The position numbers and the translations under genes were made by a program. Positions 45,902-55,839 of a stretch of 64,000 bases of DNA are shown piece by piece. Origin of the DNA: an uncultured Rickettsiales bacterium (GTDB lineage: Bacteria; Pseudomonadota; Alphaproteobacteria; Rickettsiales; UBA1997); assembly GCA_944392135.1 (NCBI GenBank), contig CALXVQ010000007.1, positions 22,918 to 86,917 on the forward strand, in the 5' to 3' direction. Position 1 is the stretch's first letter; each line of letters opens with the position of its first letter. The notes under the pieces were generated by a model, which saw nothing but the letters and a program-made list of their open reading frames with translations, ran no database searches and had not been told where the DNA came from.

Positions 45902-46723
45902 ATGTTAAAAAATATTATAGAATTGCCTTATGCAATATTAGAATTTGTTTATAAAAAATTATTAATTGTTATAAAATTTTTATTTGCAGAAGAAAAAGAA
46001 GGCAGGGTTGATTTTAATGCAACATTTAAAGGAATATTAATTGCACTTGTTTTAGCTTTGACTATTAGATCTTTATTTTATGAACCATTTTATATACCAT
46101 CCGGTTCTATGAAACCAGAATTAAAAGAGGGCGATTTTATATTAGTTTCAAAATATGATTTTGGTTATTCTAAATATTCTTTTCCTTTGGGGTTACCTTT
46201 GTTTAATGGCAGGATATTTTTTAATCAAGATAAAATAAAAAGAGGCGATGTTATGGTTTTTAGATTACCAAAAGATCCTAGTGTTAATTATATTAAAAGA
46301 TTAATAGGTTTACCTGGTGATCAAATACAAATGAAAGATGGAAAGTTATATATAAATAACAAAGAAATTAGTCAAACATACATAGGTAAAATTGAAGAAT
46401 ATGATAATGTACCAGAAAGTAAGGTAAATGCTTATAGAGAAGTTTTAGATAACAATAAAGAAGTTGTTGTTTTAGATAAAATAGAAAATGGAAATGGAGA
46501 TAATACACCAGTATTTACCATACCAGAAAAGCACTATTTTTTTATGGGCGATAATAGAGATAATTCATTAGATAGTAGATTTTTAGATACAGGTTTTGTT
46601 CCAGAAGAAAATTTAATCGGTAAAGCTAGATTTATATTTTTTTCTTCAAAAGAAAATGTTTTCAAAATATGGAAATGGCATAAAATTATTAGATGGGATA
46701 GAATATTTAAAAAAATAAAGTAG
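45902..46723 (+). CDS. lepB: Signal peptidase I
   Basis: Cleaves signal peptides of exported proteins at the inner membrane. The 273-residue protein has a membrane segment at about 40-60 and the catalytic Ser in YIPSGSMKPEL. The catalytic Lys lies in VNYIKRLIGLPGD, and the FMGDNRDNSLDSR signature is present. It lies 7 nt before rnc, the normal alphaproteobacterial lepB-rnc order. Confidence 0.97.
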   Translation: MLKNIIELPYAILEFVYKKLLIVIKFLFAEEKEGRVDFNATFKGILIALVLALTIRSLFYEPFYIPSGSMKPELKEGDFILVSKYDFGYSKYSFPLGLPLFNGRIFFNQDKIKRGDVMVFRLPKDPSVNYIKRLIGLPGDQIQMKDGKLYINNKEISQTYIGKIEEYDNVPESKVNAYREVLDNNKEVVVLDKIENGNGDNTPVFTIPEKHYFFMGDNRDNSLDSRFLDTGFVPEENLIGKARFIFFSSKENVFKIWKWHKIIRWDRIFKKIK

Positions 46724-46730
46724 GGTAATT

Positions 46731-47435
46731 ATGGAAAATAATAATTATAATGATTTATATAAAAAATTAGGTTATACTTTTAAAAATCAGGAAATTATAG
46801 AAACTGCTTTAAGACATTCTAGTATGTGTTATTCAAAACACAAAAAGTGTAATAACTATGAAAGATTAGAATTATTAGGAGATTCTGTTTTATCTCTTAT
46901 TGTTTTAGATATGTTATTAAAAGCATATGAAGATTTAAGCGAAGGCGAAATTGCAAAAAGAAAATCTAATTTAGTTTGTTCAGAAACATTATCACAAATA
47001 GCTAAAAATATTGGGTTAGGTGAATATATTATAATGACAAAGGGTGAAGAAAAATTAAATGGTAGAAGTAATCAACATATTTTAGAAGATATTATGGAAT
47101 CAATTATTGGTGGTATTTATGTAGACTCTGGACTAGAAGAAGCTAGAAAGTTTGTTGAAAAACATTGGACTGAATTGGTAAAAGAACAAAAAGATATTCA
47201 AAAGGACCCAAAATCAAGACTTCAAGAATGGCTACAAAAGCATCAATATGCAAGACCGGAATACAAGTTAATAAAAGAAGAAGGTAATGATAGTCAACCA
47301 ATTTTTACAATGAAAATTTTAGTAGACAATTTTCCTGAATTTATAGAACAGGGTAAAACAAAAAAAGAAGCAGAAAAGAAATTGGCTACAAAAATGATAG
47401 AATATATTAAAAACAATAAAGATAAAAAAATATAG
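46731..47435 (+). CDS. rnc: Ribonuclease III
   Basis: Double-strand-specific RNase for rRNA and mRNA processing. The catalytic signature YERLELLGDSVLSLIV (about residue 40) and second acidic site EDIMESIIGGIYVDSG are intact. A double-stranded RNA-binding domain (PKSRLQEWLQKH... to GKTKKEAEKKLATKMIEYI) ends the 234-residue protein. The gene normally downstream, era, is missing; a 1.5-kb noncoding stretch follows. Confidence 0.97.
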   Translation: MENNNYNDLYKKLGYTFKNQEIIETALRHSSMCYSKHKKCNNYERLELLGDSVLSLIVLDMLLKAYEDLSEGEIAKRKSNLVCSETLSQIAKNIGLGEYIIMTKGEEKLNGRSNQHILEDIMESIIGGIYVDSGLEEARKFVEKHWTELVKEQKDIQKDPKSRLQEWLQKHQYARPEYKLIKEEGNDSQPIFTMKILVDNFPEFIEQGKTKKEAEKKLATKMIEYIKNNKDKKI

Positions 47436-48203
47436 TTTAACATATATTCTTTCTTATCATTATAAAATCCTATTCTAATACCATCATTATAAAATTTTAG
47501 AAAGTCATGGAAATTTTTGTATCAATAAATAGGAGTACCAAAACAAACATTGTATGACTTTATAAATTTATAGTAATCAAATATATTTAATTATTTAATA
47601 TATTGATTATAAATGATTAAATAATAATTATTTAAAGTAAAACTATAATATTTTTTAATAATATTTAAAATAATACATTAAGATTTACAATATTATTTAT
47701 TATCTTATTTATCAATATTTATCAATCTTTATTTATAATTATTTAAAGTAAATTATTAAAATTATAATTTTATTTTATTCTTATTCTTTAATATTTATTT
47801 ATTAGTTTTACATTTTGTCTTGTTAGTAAAAATAAAATTTAACAAACTATTTTGAACTTTTAAAGTTGTCTATAATAAATAGTGTAGGGTAGTTTTTCAT
47901 AGAAAAACTTTACACATCATACATTATAAAATTAATATATTATATAAAATAAAGACATAGATTGTTATTTAGTATATAGGTTAGGGTGTATTAGTAAATT
48001 AAATAGTAAGTTTTAAAGTTATAGTGATATGCAAAACTCTTTGATTTATAAAATATAATAAAAATTATGATGTAGTAATTATTTATTATTATTTTAATCA
48101 AAAATGATATAACAAATCATTAATTATTAAAACTCCTTAAAAAATCTAGACAATTTTTTATAAACTCACATAATTGATTTTTGTTTATTTTGATCAATTT
48201 AAT

Positions 48204-48241
48204 ATTTTATGAGATAATATAGTTTTTATGAGATAATATAG
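48204..48241 (+). repeat. 19-bp tandem duplication
   Basis: Two adjacent copies of TTTTATGAGATAATATAG preceded by A in the first and T in the second, so 18 of 19 positions match. It lies in the middle of the 1.5-kb noncoding region. Confidence 0.85.
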
Positions 48242-48475
48242 CTTAAAAATTATACAAAAAATATCTGCCTAAAAACCACATATAAATATTGTATAATATA
48301 TATTATGGAATTTTTATATATTATATTTTTCTAAAATAGACATATATTTTTCAATATATAATTAAAATACTTTTAAATTAAAAACTTAAAAAATATTTTT
48401 ACATTAAAAAATATGTATTTTACTGTAAATATTTTTCAAAATGCTCTTATTTCATAATGCTTATAATTAACAAAT

Positions 48476-48683
48476 ATAATCTAAAACTTTATATTTTATA
48501 TTTTTATGCTAATTAAAAAGTTTTTAACCTGGAAGTATATTTTTTTATTTTGATTCTAAAAATAGATATATTAATCTAGAGTATTTGATATATTTTTAGG
48601 TTTATTAGTTTTTTGTATTATTGATATTTTCTTGTTTTTAAAGTATTAATTAATATAAACATAATCTAAAACTTTATATTTTA
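48476..48683 (+). repeat. 23-bp direct repeat pair
   Basis: The same 23 bases (starting ATAATCTAAAACTTTA) occur at 48476-48498 and 48661-48683, 185 bp apart in direct orientation, inside the noncoding stretch downstream of rnc. The flanks differ. Confidence 0.85.
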
Positions 48684-48919
48684 AAATTATATTTTAAAAC
48701 AAATATCTACATCAAAACACCCTATTCTATTTACATAAGTTTTTAACTTAATGATTAAATATTTATATTAATAATGTTTTATTTATAAGCATTTATACGA
48801 CATTTCTAAAAGTAATTATTTTAATTAAATATATTAAAAGTATTACTTTAATATATATCTATCTATATAATATAAAATCAATATTTATAATGTAATTATA
48901 ATATATCACAAAATATGTT

Positions 48920-49642
48920 TTAAAAGAAATTTTTAAGGATACTTAAAATACTAACTGTTGCAGTTTCACTTCTTAATATAGTATCACCTAAATTTATTGA
49001 TATAGTATTTTTAAAGGAATTTATTAAATCTTTTTCTTTTGAAGAAAAGCCACCTTCTGGCCCAACCAGAGCATAAATATTTTTATTTTTAATCTTATCT
49101 TTATAATTGTTAAATACATTTATAGGATTATTTACAGCTGTTCTTTCTTCACAAAAAAAGATAATATTGTTATCATTATTTAATTTATTTAAAATATCTT
49201 CTAATTTTTGTATTTTTTCTATTTTAGGAAAATCATTTCTCTCACACTGCTCTATTGCTTCAATAATATTACCTTCTACTTTATTTAGCTTTAAATTGGA
49301 TTTATTTGTATATTCTGTTATAACCGGTAAAAAATTAGTTGTACCTAATTCTGTTGCACCTTTTAGTAAAATATCCATTTTTTGTATTGGAGCAAAAATT
49401 AAACCTAAAAATTTTCTGGATTGTAAATTTTTAATTTTACCTATTATTTTTGCAATAATATATTTTTTATTTATAGAAATAATACTTGCAGAAAAATCAC
49501 CATCAACACCATTTAAAAATGTAATGCTGTCATTAATACTGACTCGCATTACATTTGCTAAATAATGGAATATTTTATCTTCAAGTTTTATTTCTTTATC
49601 AATAGATAAATCATCTCTTATAAAAATTCTAATATTAGTCAT
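48920..49642 (-). CDS. rsmE: 16S rRNA (uracil(1498)-N3)-methyltransferase
   Basis: SPOUT-fold methyltransferase of 240 residues. An N-terminal PUA-like domain (HYLANVMRVSINDSITFLNG) is followed by the knot domain. The AdoMet-binding signature ALVGPEGGFSSKEKDLI and INLGDTILRSETATVSIL are both intact. It overlaps the ankyrin-protein gene by one base (TAATG), an unexpected translational coupling. It ends at the edge of the 1.5-kb noncoding region. Confidence 0.95.
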   Translation of the reverse strand: MTNIRIFIRDDLSIDKEIKLEDKIFHYLANVMRVSINDSITFLNGVDGDFSASIISINKKYIIAKIIGKIKNLQSRKFLGLIFAPIQKMDILLKGATELGTTNFLPVITEYTNKSNLKLNKVEGNIIEAIEQCERNDFPKIEKIQKLEDILNKLNNDNNIIFFCEERTAVNNPINVFNNYKDKIKNKNIYALVGPEGGFSSKEKDLINSFKNTISINLGDTILRSETATVSILSILKNFF

Positions 49643-50880
49643 TATTCAATAGTTAAAACTAATGGACCATTATTATAACCTTGATTGCCATGATTATAAT
49701 TGTTATAATTATTGTAGTTATTATAGTTGTTATAGCCACCACTATAACCATTATAACCATTATAGTTTACATTGTTATAATTAGAATTTGCATTATTTAA
49801 TTTATACACTTTATTATTATAACTATTATTATTAAGATTATTATTGGTGTGATTATTATTGAATTTGTATTGTTGTTTATCTTTGTTGTTAGATTTTTTT
49901 ATTGTAATTGTTTGTGTTTCTGCCCTTGGTTTGCTATAAAATTTAGTAGTATCGGTTAAAACAACTTTCTTACAATTTCCAAGAGCTTTTGAACATTTAA
50001 CCTGACTTCTTGTCATAGGTGTTCTATCATAATAACTACTCATAGAATTCAAATAAGCTTGTTGACCCATTGCCTGTATTTCACTAGCAGATATTGTTCT
50101 ACCCATAAATATATAAATTAATTCAACAATTGTACCAGTACTATCTACTATGTACCTACCATTATTTTTATTATTTAAATTACTATCGTATGGATTTAGA
50201 TTGTCATCGCTATTTAATAAAGAACCAGAATTTTTACCATAACCATTAAGATCATTTAATGCATCTTTTAATAATTTAATTAATGGTTCATTATATCTTT
50301 TGTTAGCAATATCTAATGCATTTTGTAATTGAGTGCTTAATAAAGATGGATAAGGGGCTTTACCACCATTTTCTAATATATATTTAACACAAGGATAGCA
50401 ATCAGCCATTGTAGCAAGTACTATTGGAGTATTACCATCATTATTTTGAGTCCAAGCATTAGCACCATAACCCATCAAAATTTTAATCATTTCTAAATCA
50501 CCAGCTAAACAAGCTCTCATAAGCGGTGTCCAACCTTCTTGATCAATAGGATCAACAACAGCTCCATATCTTAACAAAATTTGTGCTGTTTCATGAGAAC
50601 CATTTCTAGAAGCTAAATGTAATGCTGTTACATTAGCCATATTTACATCATTAACATTGGCCCCGGTGTTTAAGAAAATTTCAGCAGCTTTATAATCATT
50701 TATAATAGCACTATTCATAAGAGAGGTAATGTTAAATTCTTTATTCATATTAGTTAAACCCAAAACCTCGTTATTATTATTTGGTATATCATAATAACCC
50801 GGAGATGCCAAAGAACTAGCAAATACATTGCTTATACTTGTACATGCAATAGCTAAAAAAGAAATACTTTTCTTAATCAT
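49642..50880 (-). CDS. Exported ankyrin-repeat protein with an Asn/Tyr-rich tail
   Basis: A 412-residue protein. A signal peptide (about 1-22, ending VFASS) is followed by about five ankyrin repeats at residues ~45-205 (VTALHLASRNGSHETAQILLRYGA, GWTPLMRACLAGDLEMIKILMGYGA and relatives). The middle is mixed, with a cysteine pair (KCSKALGNCKK). The last ~65 residues are almost only Asn, Tyr and Gly (NYNNYNNYNN repeats), a prion-like low-complexity tail. It is probably periplasmic or secreted; ankyrin proteins are common effectors in host-associated bacteria. It is followed by rsmE with a one-base overlap. Confidence 0.85.
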   Translation of the reverse strand: MIKKSISFLAIACTSISNVFASSLASPGYYDIPNNNNEVLGLTNMNKEFNITSLMNSAIINDYKAAEIFLNTGANVNDVNMANVTALHLASRNGSHETAQILLRYGAVVDPIDQEGWTPLMRACLAGDLEMIKILMGYGANAWTQNNDGNTPIVLATMADCYPCVKYILENGGKAPYPSLLSTQLQNALDIANKRYNEPLIKLLKDALNDLNGYGKNSGSLLNSDDNLNPYDSNLNNKNNGRYIVDSTGTIVELIYIFMGRTISASEIQAMGQQAYLNSMSSYYDRTPMTRSQVKCSKALGNCKKVVLTDTTKFYSKPRAETQTITIKKSNNKDKQQYKFNNNHTNNNLNNNSYNNKVYKLNNANSNYNNVNYNGYNGYSGGYNNYNNYNNYNNYNHGNQGYNNGPLVLTIE

Positions 50881-50999
50881 TACCCATATTAAATTTAGTA
50901 TCTACTCCCAATAATATAATATAATATTTAAAAATAAAGCTTTTTATAAATTTTTTTTCATTTTTTTACAATAAAATAAGTAAAATCAATATATAAATG

Positions 51000-51431
51000 T
51001 TATTTAAAACATGAATATATTATAATATTGTCTAAATTATCTATTTTATTTTCAATAACCTTATGAGAAATAGCAGATGAATGTATAACAGTTTTTTTAT
51101 TATAAAACATTAAATGATAATTTTTAATTGATATTCTTTTTAAAAGAATATCGCCAATATCTAATTCATTTATATTTTTTATTTTAAAAAATAATGAAAA
51201 TTTTTCTTTTAAAATATTAAAATCAGGCTGTTTTGAATATACAATAGTATCATAATAAGATAAAAGTTTATTATTGTATTTATAATTTAGTTCATCAAAA
51301 ACACCAAAAACAAGTCCTAGACAATCAACACCGCCATCATTATATTGATTTTTCTTAATTCTACCTTGATATCTAAATTTTGTACCAATCCAAGTTCTTG
51401 CTTGAATAATTATATCTTCCCTTGCGAACAT
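51000..51431 (-). CDS. NlpC/P60 cell-wall peptidase of phage/GTA type
   Basis: A 143-residue NlpC/P60 protein. The catalytic Cys is in GGVDCLGL (about residue 38) after the opening ARTWIGTKFRYQGR, and a candidate His is in YHLMFYN. It matches the GTA gene g14 family (phage-type NlpC, small tail-tip peptidase). In GTA clusters it directly follows the DUF2163 gene, exactly as here (TAATG overlap). No other tail genes are near. Confidence 0.85.
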   Translation of the reverse strand: MFAREDIIIQARTWIGTKFRYQGRIKKNQYNDGGVDCLGLVFGVFDELNYKYNNKLLSYYDTIVYSKQPDFNILKEKFSLFFKIKNINELDIGDILLKRISIKNYHLMFYNKKTVIHSSAISHKVIENKIDNLDNIIIYSCFK

Positions 51432-52267
51432 TACATAACCTTTAATAAAACATTTACACCAGGCAAATGTGGTTCACCCCTAAAATTAATTGCATTATAA
51501 AACACATTGCAACATGTATCAAATTCTTTATTACAGCCAGCTGTAATTTTAAATTTATCTCCATTTTGTAATTCATATGGTAATTCTGCCGATAAAATAA
51601 TAGAATTATTTTTTGATTGTTTTACTTCTGTCTTAAAGCCTATATTTTTTCCACTTGTAAATTCTATAACACCATTTTCAAAATATCCTTCTATTTTATT
51701 TATTATAGTTAATGTATTTGTTTCAAATTCTACTGAATTTATAAGATTTGATATTTCACCATTAAAAGTAAAATTTTCTTTGTTGAGTTTGCATTTTTCA
51801 TCACAAAATTGGCATCTACATAAAGGTGTATATACCTCACCTATTACTTTATTTAATTTACTTTTTAACCCCTTTACTTTTGCATTAAAAATATTATCCT
51901 TATATTCAATATCAGAAATAAAACCACTCAATAAAGTTATTTTTTCTTGTATTTTCTTATCAAATATAAACAATTCAACATCAGCACCATCATAGCAACC
52001 AGATAAAATATCATTAGCTTCTATAATATCACTAATTATTAAATTAGATATTTCAGCTTCGTCTTCTTCAATATCAATATTAGTTTTTAAATCATTAATA
52101 TCATTTGAACCTATTGAAATATACTTTTGATTTTCATAAATAAAATCTTCATTACTAGTTGTAAAGCATAAAATTTTATTATTTTTTAAAGTAATTTTCC
52201 AACATCTAACAAGATTTAATGTATCATCACTAAGTGATTTTTTTAAATTATTACTAATATTTTTCAT
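51431..52267 (-). CDS. DUF2163 phage/GTA tail protein
   Basis: A 278-residue protein of the DUF2163/BR0599 type (GTA g13, a baseplate hub/tail component). Visible signs are an N-terminal RCWKITLKNNKILCFTTSNEDF, GSNDINDLKTNIDIEEDEAEISN, the Cys-rich TPLCRCQFCDEKCKLN insertion (possibly binding a cluster or metal) and the C-terminal AGCNKEFDTCC...NFRGEPHLPG. It is paired with the NlpC/P60 gene. The upstream partner DUF2460 (g12) is absent; the neighbour is a DUF389 gene. Confidence 0.83.
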   Translation of the reverse strand: MKNISNNLKKSLSDDTLNLVRCWKITLKNNKILCFTTSNEDFIYENQKYISIGSNDINDLKTNIDIEEDEAEISNLIISDIIEANDILSGCYDGADVELFIFDKKIQEKITLLSGFISDIEYKDNIFNAKVKGLKSKLNKVIGEVYTPLCRCQFCDEKCKLNKENFTFNGEISNLINSVEFETNTLTIINKIEGYFENGVIEFTSGKNIGFKTEVKQSKNNSIILSAELPYELQNGDKFKITAGCNKEFDTCCNVFYNAINFRGEPHLPGVNVLLKVM

Positions 52268-52324
52268 AAATAAATATATTTTTGTTTTATAGTATCGTAT
52301 TAAAATATATTTATTATGGAAGTT

Positions 52325-53365
52325 CTAAAAGGTAAAAAATTTTAAAATTACTAACAGTGATACAATTATAAAGAATATAATTAAATTTCTAGCTCTATTA
52401 TCTTTTGCATTTTCAATTGCTTCTTTTGTTTTTGGTTTTATTTTTTTAAAAGCAAAAATAATTTGTGAAGTAAAAATTATTGATGTTAAATTTAAAATTA
52501 ATAACAAAAATGAGTCTAAAAACATTTTATAAAAACCATTACTCAATAAAATACCAGAAATTGTAACATTAGGCAATAAAGAAGCTGATACCATAAATGA
52601 AGCCATAATTGTAGACAAGCCAGAAGTAATAGCTAAACTAGCAGAAGCACCAGATGCTAATGCTAACACAAAAGTATATTGATTTATATGCATATCATAA
52701 AATAACTTTTTATTAGTATCTATTTGATATGTGTTTGGTAAATGACTCCATAAAACACCAATTACAATACCAATTATAAATGAAGTTAAAAAACCAAAAA
52801 ACATTGTTTTAATAGATTTTTTTATAACTATTTCATCACCAATAGATATACCAAATGAATAACCTATAATAGCTCCTAAAAATGGTGCAATAGCTGTTGC
52901 AACAATAAGAATTCCAAGATCTTCTTTTATAATTCCAACAGAACATACAATACTCGCTAAAATAACATTTAAAATAAAATTACTATTTAAACTATTGGAA
53001 TCTGTAATAATTTCATACAATTCTTCTGTACTAATTCTATTAACAAGTTTTTTAGTAATGCTTTTTTTAGTAGGTAAAGCTCCTTCTTCTACTTCTTTTA
53101 TTTTAGGCAAAAAACCATCAATAGATTCTAACATCATTATGTTTTTGACATCTTTAATATTTTTTAATTCAATATCAAATTTTAGCATTTTAGAAATATA
53201 GTCTCTAATCATTTCTATATTTCTATCTTCAATAACTATTGTATATCTACAATATCCATTATTGTTGGAAAACTTCCATTTTCCTACAATTTCTTTTTTT
53301 GCCAATACTTTATCTACTTCATCTGCATATTTATCTTCTACAAATAAATCAATTTTTTTATACAT
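52325..53365 (-). CDS. DUF389 family membrane protein
   Basis: A 346-residue protein with a soluble N-terminal ferredoxin-like domain (about 1-75), a linker, and five to seven membrane segments from ~125 to 346. The segments LGILIVATAIAPFLGAIIG and ALASGASASLAITSG are typical of DUF389 (TIGR00341-type) proteins, which are of unknown function. It lies about 80 nt after lon on the same strand and ends 57 nt before the DUF2163 gene. Confidence 0.85.
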   Translation of the reverse strand: MYKKIDLFVEDKYADEVDKVLAKKEIVGKWKFSNNNGYCRYTIVIEDRNIEMIRDYISKMLKFDIELKNIKDVKNIMMLESIDGFLPKIKEVEEGALPTKKSITKKLVNRISTEELYEIITDSNSLNSNFILNVILASIVCSVGIIKEDLGILIVATAIAPFLGAIIGYSFGISIGDEIVIKKSIKTMFFGFLTSFIIGIVIGVLWSHLPNTYQIDTNKKLFYDMHINQYTFVLALASGASASLAITSGLSTIMASFMVSASLLPNVTISGILLSNGFYKMFLDSFLLLILNLTSIIFTSQIIFAFKKIKPKTKEAIENAKDNRARNLIIFFIIVSLLVILKFFTF

Positions 53366-53443
53366 TTATCTAATACATAAATACTAATAATTGTATTTTT
53401 ACTTAAAATATTTAAAAAACAAGATATTTTATAAATATTGATT

Positions 53444-55780
53444 CTATTTATAACCATCAACAATAATTTTTAAAGCTTCATCTAAATTCTTTACTGGAAC
53501 AATATTTAATGATTCTTTAACATTATCAGGAATTTCAAATAAATCCTTTCTATTACCATCTGGAATCACAACTGTCTTAATGTTTCCTCTTAAAGCAGCT
53601 AATAATTTTTCTTTTAAGCCACCTATTGGCATAACTTTTCCAGTTAATGAAATTTCACCAGTCATAGCAACATCTTTATGTATTTTTTTACCAGTCATAG
53701 ATGATAACAAACTAGCTGTAATAGCAACACCAGCAGATGGACCATCTTTTGGAGTAGCTCCTTCTGGAACATGTAAATGGAAATCATATTTATTAAATTC
53801 TTTTGCTTTGATACTAAATCTATCAGCAATAGATCTAACATAACTGAATGCGGCTTGTGCTGATTCTTTCATAACATCACCTAATTTTCCAGTTGTAAGT
53901 AATTTTCCACTGCCAGAAAATTTTAAAGATTCAATATTTAGTAAATCTCCACCAAAATCAGTATAAGCTAAACCAACAGCAACCCCCACTCTATCTTCTT
54001 CAGACACTTTGTTATAATCATAAATTTCCGCTCCTAAATAATCTTTTAAATCTTTAATTTCAATTTTAACACTATTTATATCTTCGTTTGTTATAATTTT
54101 CTTTAAAGATTTTCTGATTAATTGAGCTAATTTTCTTTCTAAATTTCTAACACCAGCTTCAAATGTATATTTTCTAATAACTTCAATTATAGCTTCATCA
54201 GTTATTGAAAACTCACCATCTTCCAATCCGTATTCTTTAATTTCTTTTGGAATTAAATGCTGTTTTGCTATATTTAATTTCTCATCTTCTGTATAACCAG
54301 ACAGTTTTATAATCTCCATTCTGTCTCTTAAAGGTATAGGAATATTGGAAATATTATTAGCTGTTGTAATAAACATTACATCAGATAAATCAAATTCAAG
54401 ATCTAAATAATGATCTTCAAAATTCTTATTTTGTTCTGGATCTAAAACTTCAAGTAAAGCATTAGCAGGATCACCCCTATAATCAGAACCCAGCTTATCA
54501 ATTTCATCTAATAATATTAATGGATTACTTGTACCTGCTTTTTTTAATGAATTAATAATTTTACCAGGCATGGAACCAATATAAGTTTTTCTATGCCCCC
54601 TAATTTCTGCTTCATCTTTTACACCACCTAATGAAACTTTAACATATTTTCTATTTAAAGCTTCTGCAATAGATTTTGCTAATGATGTCTTACCTACACC
54701 AGGAGCACCTAATAAACATATTATTTGTCCACTAATAGCTTTTTTTCTATTATATACTGCTAAATATTCTAATATTCTTTCTTTTACCTTTTCTAAACCA
54801 TAATGATCTCTATTTAAAATTTCTTCAGCTTTTTCTAAATTAGTATCATTTTTTGATTTAATACCCCAAGGCAAACTTAATACTAGATCAAGATAATTTT
54901 TAATAACTTGATATTCACTAGAATATGGCAACATACCATCCATTTTTTTAACTTCTTCATTACATCTTTTTTTTGCTTCTGGTGATAATTTTGTTTTGTG
55001 GATTTTTTTTCTAATTTCAGCAAGCTCACCACCTTCTTCTTGTTCGTCAAAATCATTACCAAGTTCTTTTTTAATCATCTTAATTTTTTCATTAAGATAA
55101 ATCTTTTTTTGACCCTTTAAAAATTTCTTTTCAACATTATCATTGATTTTTTTATCAATTTTAATCAATGATAATTGTATTTCTACAACTTCTATAAATT
55201 TTTTAATTTTTTCTAAATCGTTATTTTCTTCTAATAATTCTTGTCTTTGTTGTAATGGTAAAGATAAAAATGAAGAAATATAAAATACAACTTCATCAAT
55301 AGATCTAAAAAAATCTAATGTAAGCAAAATATCCTCTCCATTTTTGTCAAGAGATGACATATATTCTTTAAGTTTTGACAATAAAAGTTTTTTTAAACCA
55401 TTACATTCAAGTTTTTCAACTTCATTTAATTCTTGTGATTGTATTTCTTTAACTTCACATAAAAAATATTTTCCAGTATCTTTAATATCAATAAGTTCTG
55501 CTTTTTTGATACCCTCTACTATTATTCGTTTTTTACCATCCTTTGTATCTATTTGTTGTAGTATTTTACATAAAACACCAACATTATTTAGATTTCTCAA
55601 TGTTATTCTATTTTGTAAAGGATTTTTTTGTGCTACTATAAAAATAAAATCATCATTTATTTTTATATCTTGTAAAATATTTAAAGATTCTTTTTTTTCA
55701 AGTGTAATATTAGTTATAGATTTAGGAAACATTACTAAATCTGGTACTGGTAATAAATAAATCCCATTATCGTTATTCAT
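53444..55780 (-). CDS. lon: ATP-dependent protease Lon
   Basis: Cytoplasmic AAA+ quality-control protease. The 778-residue protein has an N-terminal LAN domain starting LLPVPDLVMFPKS and the AAA+ module (LLGAPGVGKTSLAKSIAEAL; Walker B LILLDEIDKLGSDYRGDPA). A C-terminal Ser-Lys protease domain follows, with the nucleophile in TPKDGPSAGVA and the Lys in GGLKEKLLAALRG. Everything is intact. It follows virB9 by ~60 nt on the same strand. Confidence 0.97.
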   Translation of the reverse strand: MNNDNGIYLLPVPDLVMFPKSITNITLEKKESLNILQDIKINDDFIFIVAQKNPLQNRITLRNLNNVGVLCKILQQIDTKDGKKRIIVEGIKKAELIDIKDTGKYFLCEVKEIQSQELNEVEKLECNGLKKLLLSKLKEYMSSLDKNGEDILLTLDFFRSIDEVVFYISSFLSLPLQQRQELLEENNDLEKIKKFIEVVEIQLSLIKIDKKINDNVEKKFLKGQKKIYLNEKIKMIKKELGNDFDEQEEGGELAEIRKKIHKTKLSPEAKKRCNEEVKKMDGMLPYSSEYQVIKNYLDLVLSLPWGIKSKNDTNLEKAEEILNRDHYGLEKVKERILEYLAVYNRKKAISGQIICLLGAPGVGKTSLAKSIAEALNRKYVKVSLGGVKDEAEIRGHRKTYIGSMPGKIINSLKKAGTSNPLILLDEIDKLGSDYRGDPANALLEVLDPEQNKNFEDHYLDLEFDLSDVMFITTANNISNIPIPLRDRMEIIKLSGYTEDEKLNIAKQHLIPKEIKEYGLEDGEFSITDEAIIEVIRKYTFEAGVRNLERKLAQLIRKSLKKIITNEDINSVKIEIKDLKDYLGAEIYDYNKVSEEDRVGVAVGLAYTDFGGDLLNIESLKFSGSGKLLTTGKLGDVMKESAQAAFSYVRSIADRFSIKAKEFNKYDFHLHVPEGATPKDGPSAGVAITASLLSSMTGKKIHKDVAMTGEISLTGKVMPIGGLKEKLLAALRGNIKTVVIPDGNRKDLFEIPDNVKESLNIVPVKNLDEALKIIVDGYK

Positions 55781-55839
55781 TGATTTAATATTTTTTTACA
55801 TATTATATAATATAGTTAATAAATATTAAAAAACAATAT

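Larger units (their letters stand above)
47436..48919. other. 1.5-kb noncoding, extremely AT-rich region
   Basis: No frame longer than ~60 codons and no recognisable protein fragment is seen. It contains a 19-bp tandem duplication (48204-48241), a 23-bp direct repeat (48476-48498 and 48661-48683) and a small hairpin (AGTTTTTC/GAAAAACT at 47891-47909). There is no tRNA, no GC-richer RNA-like island and no consensus DnaA box that I can find. It occupies the place where era usually follows rnc. A decayed gene, a hidden RNA or an origin-like region are all possible. Confidence 0.6.

Noticed and set aside
47436..48919. oriC call for the AT-rich noncoding region
   Set aside because: I found no convincing DnaA boxes and no strand switch of the flanking genes; kept only as an open possibility.
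49107..49565. 152-codon plus-strand open frame opposite rsmE
   Set aside because: RsmE motifs are clear on the minus strand; the antisense frame has no family match or start signal.
51507..51995. 162-codon plus-strand frame opposite the DUF2163 gene
   Set aside because: The minus strand has recognisable DUF2163 features and correct gene order with NlpC/P60; the plus frame is a shadow.
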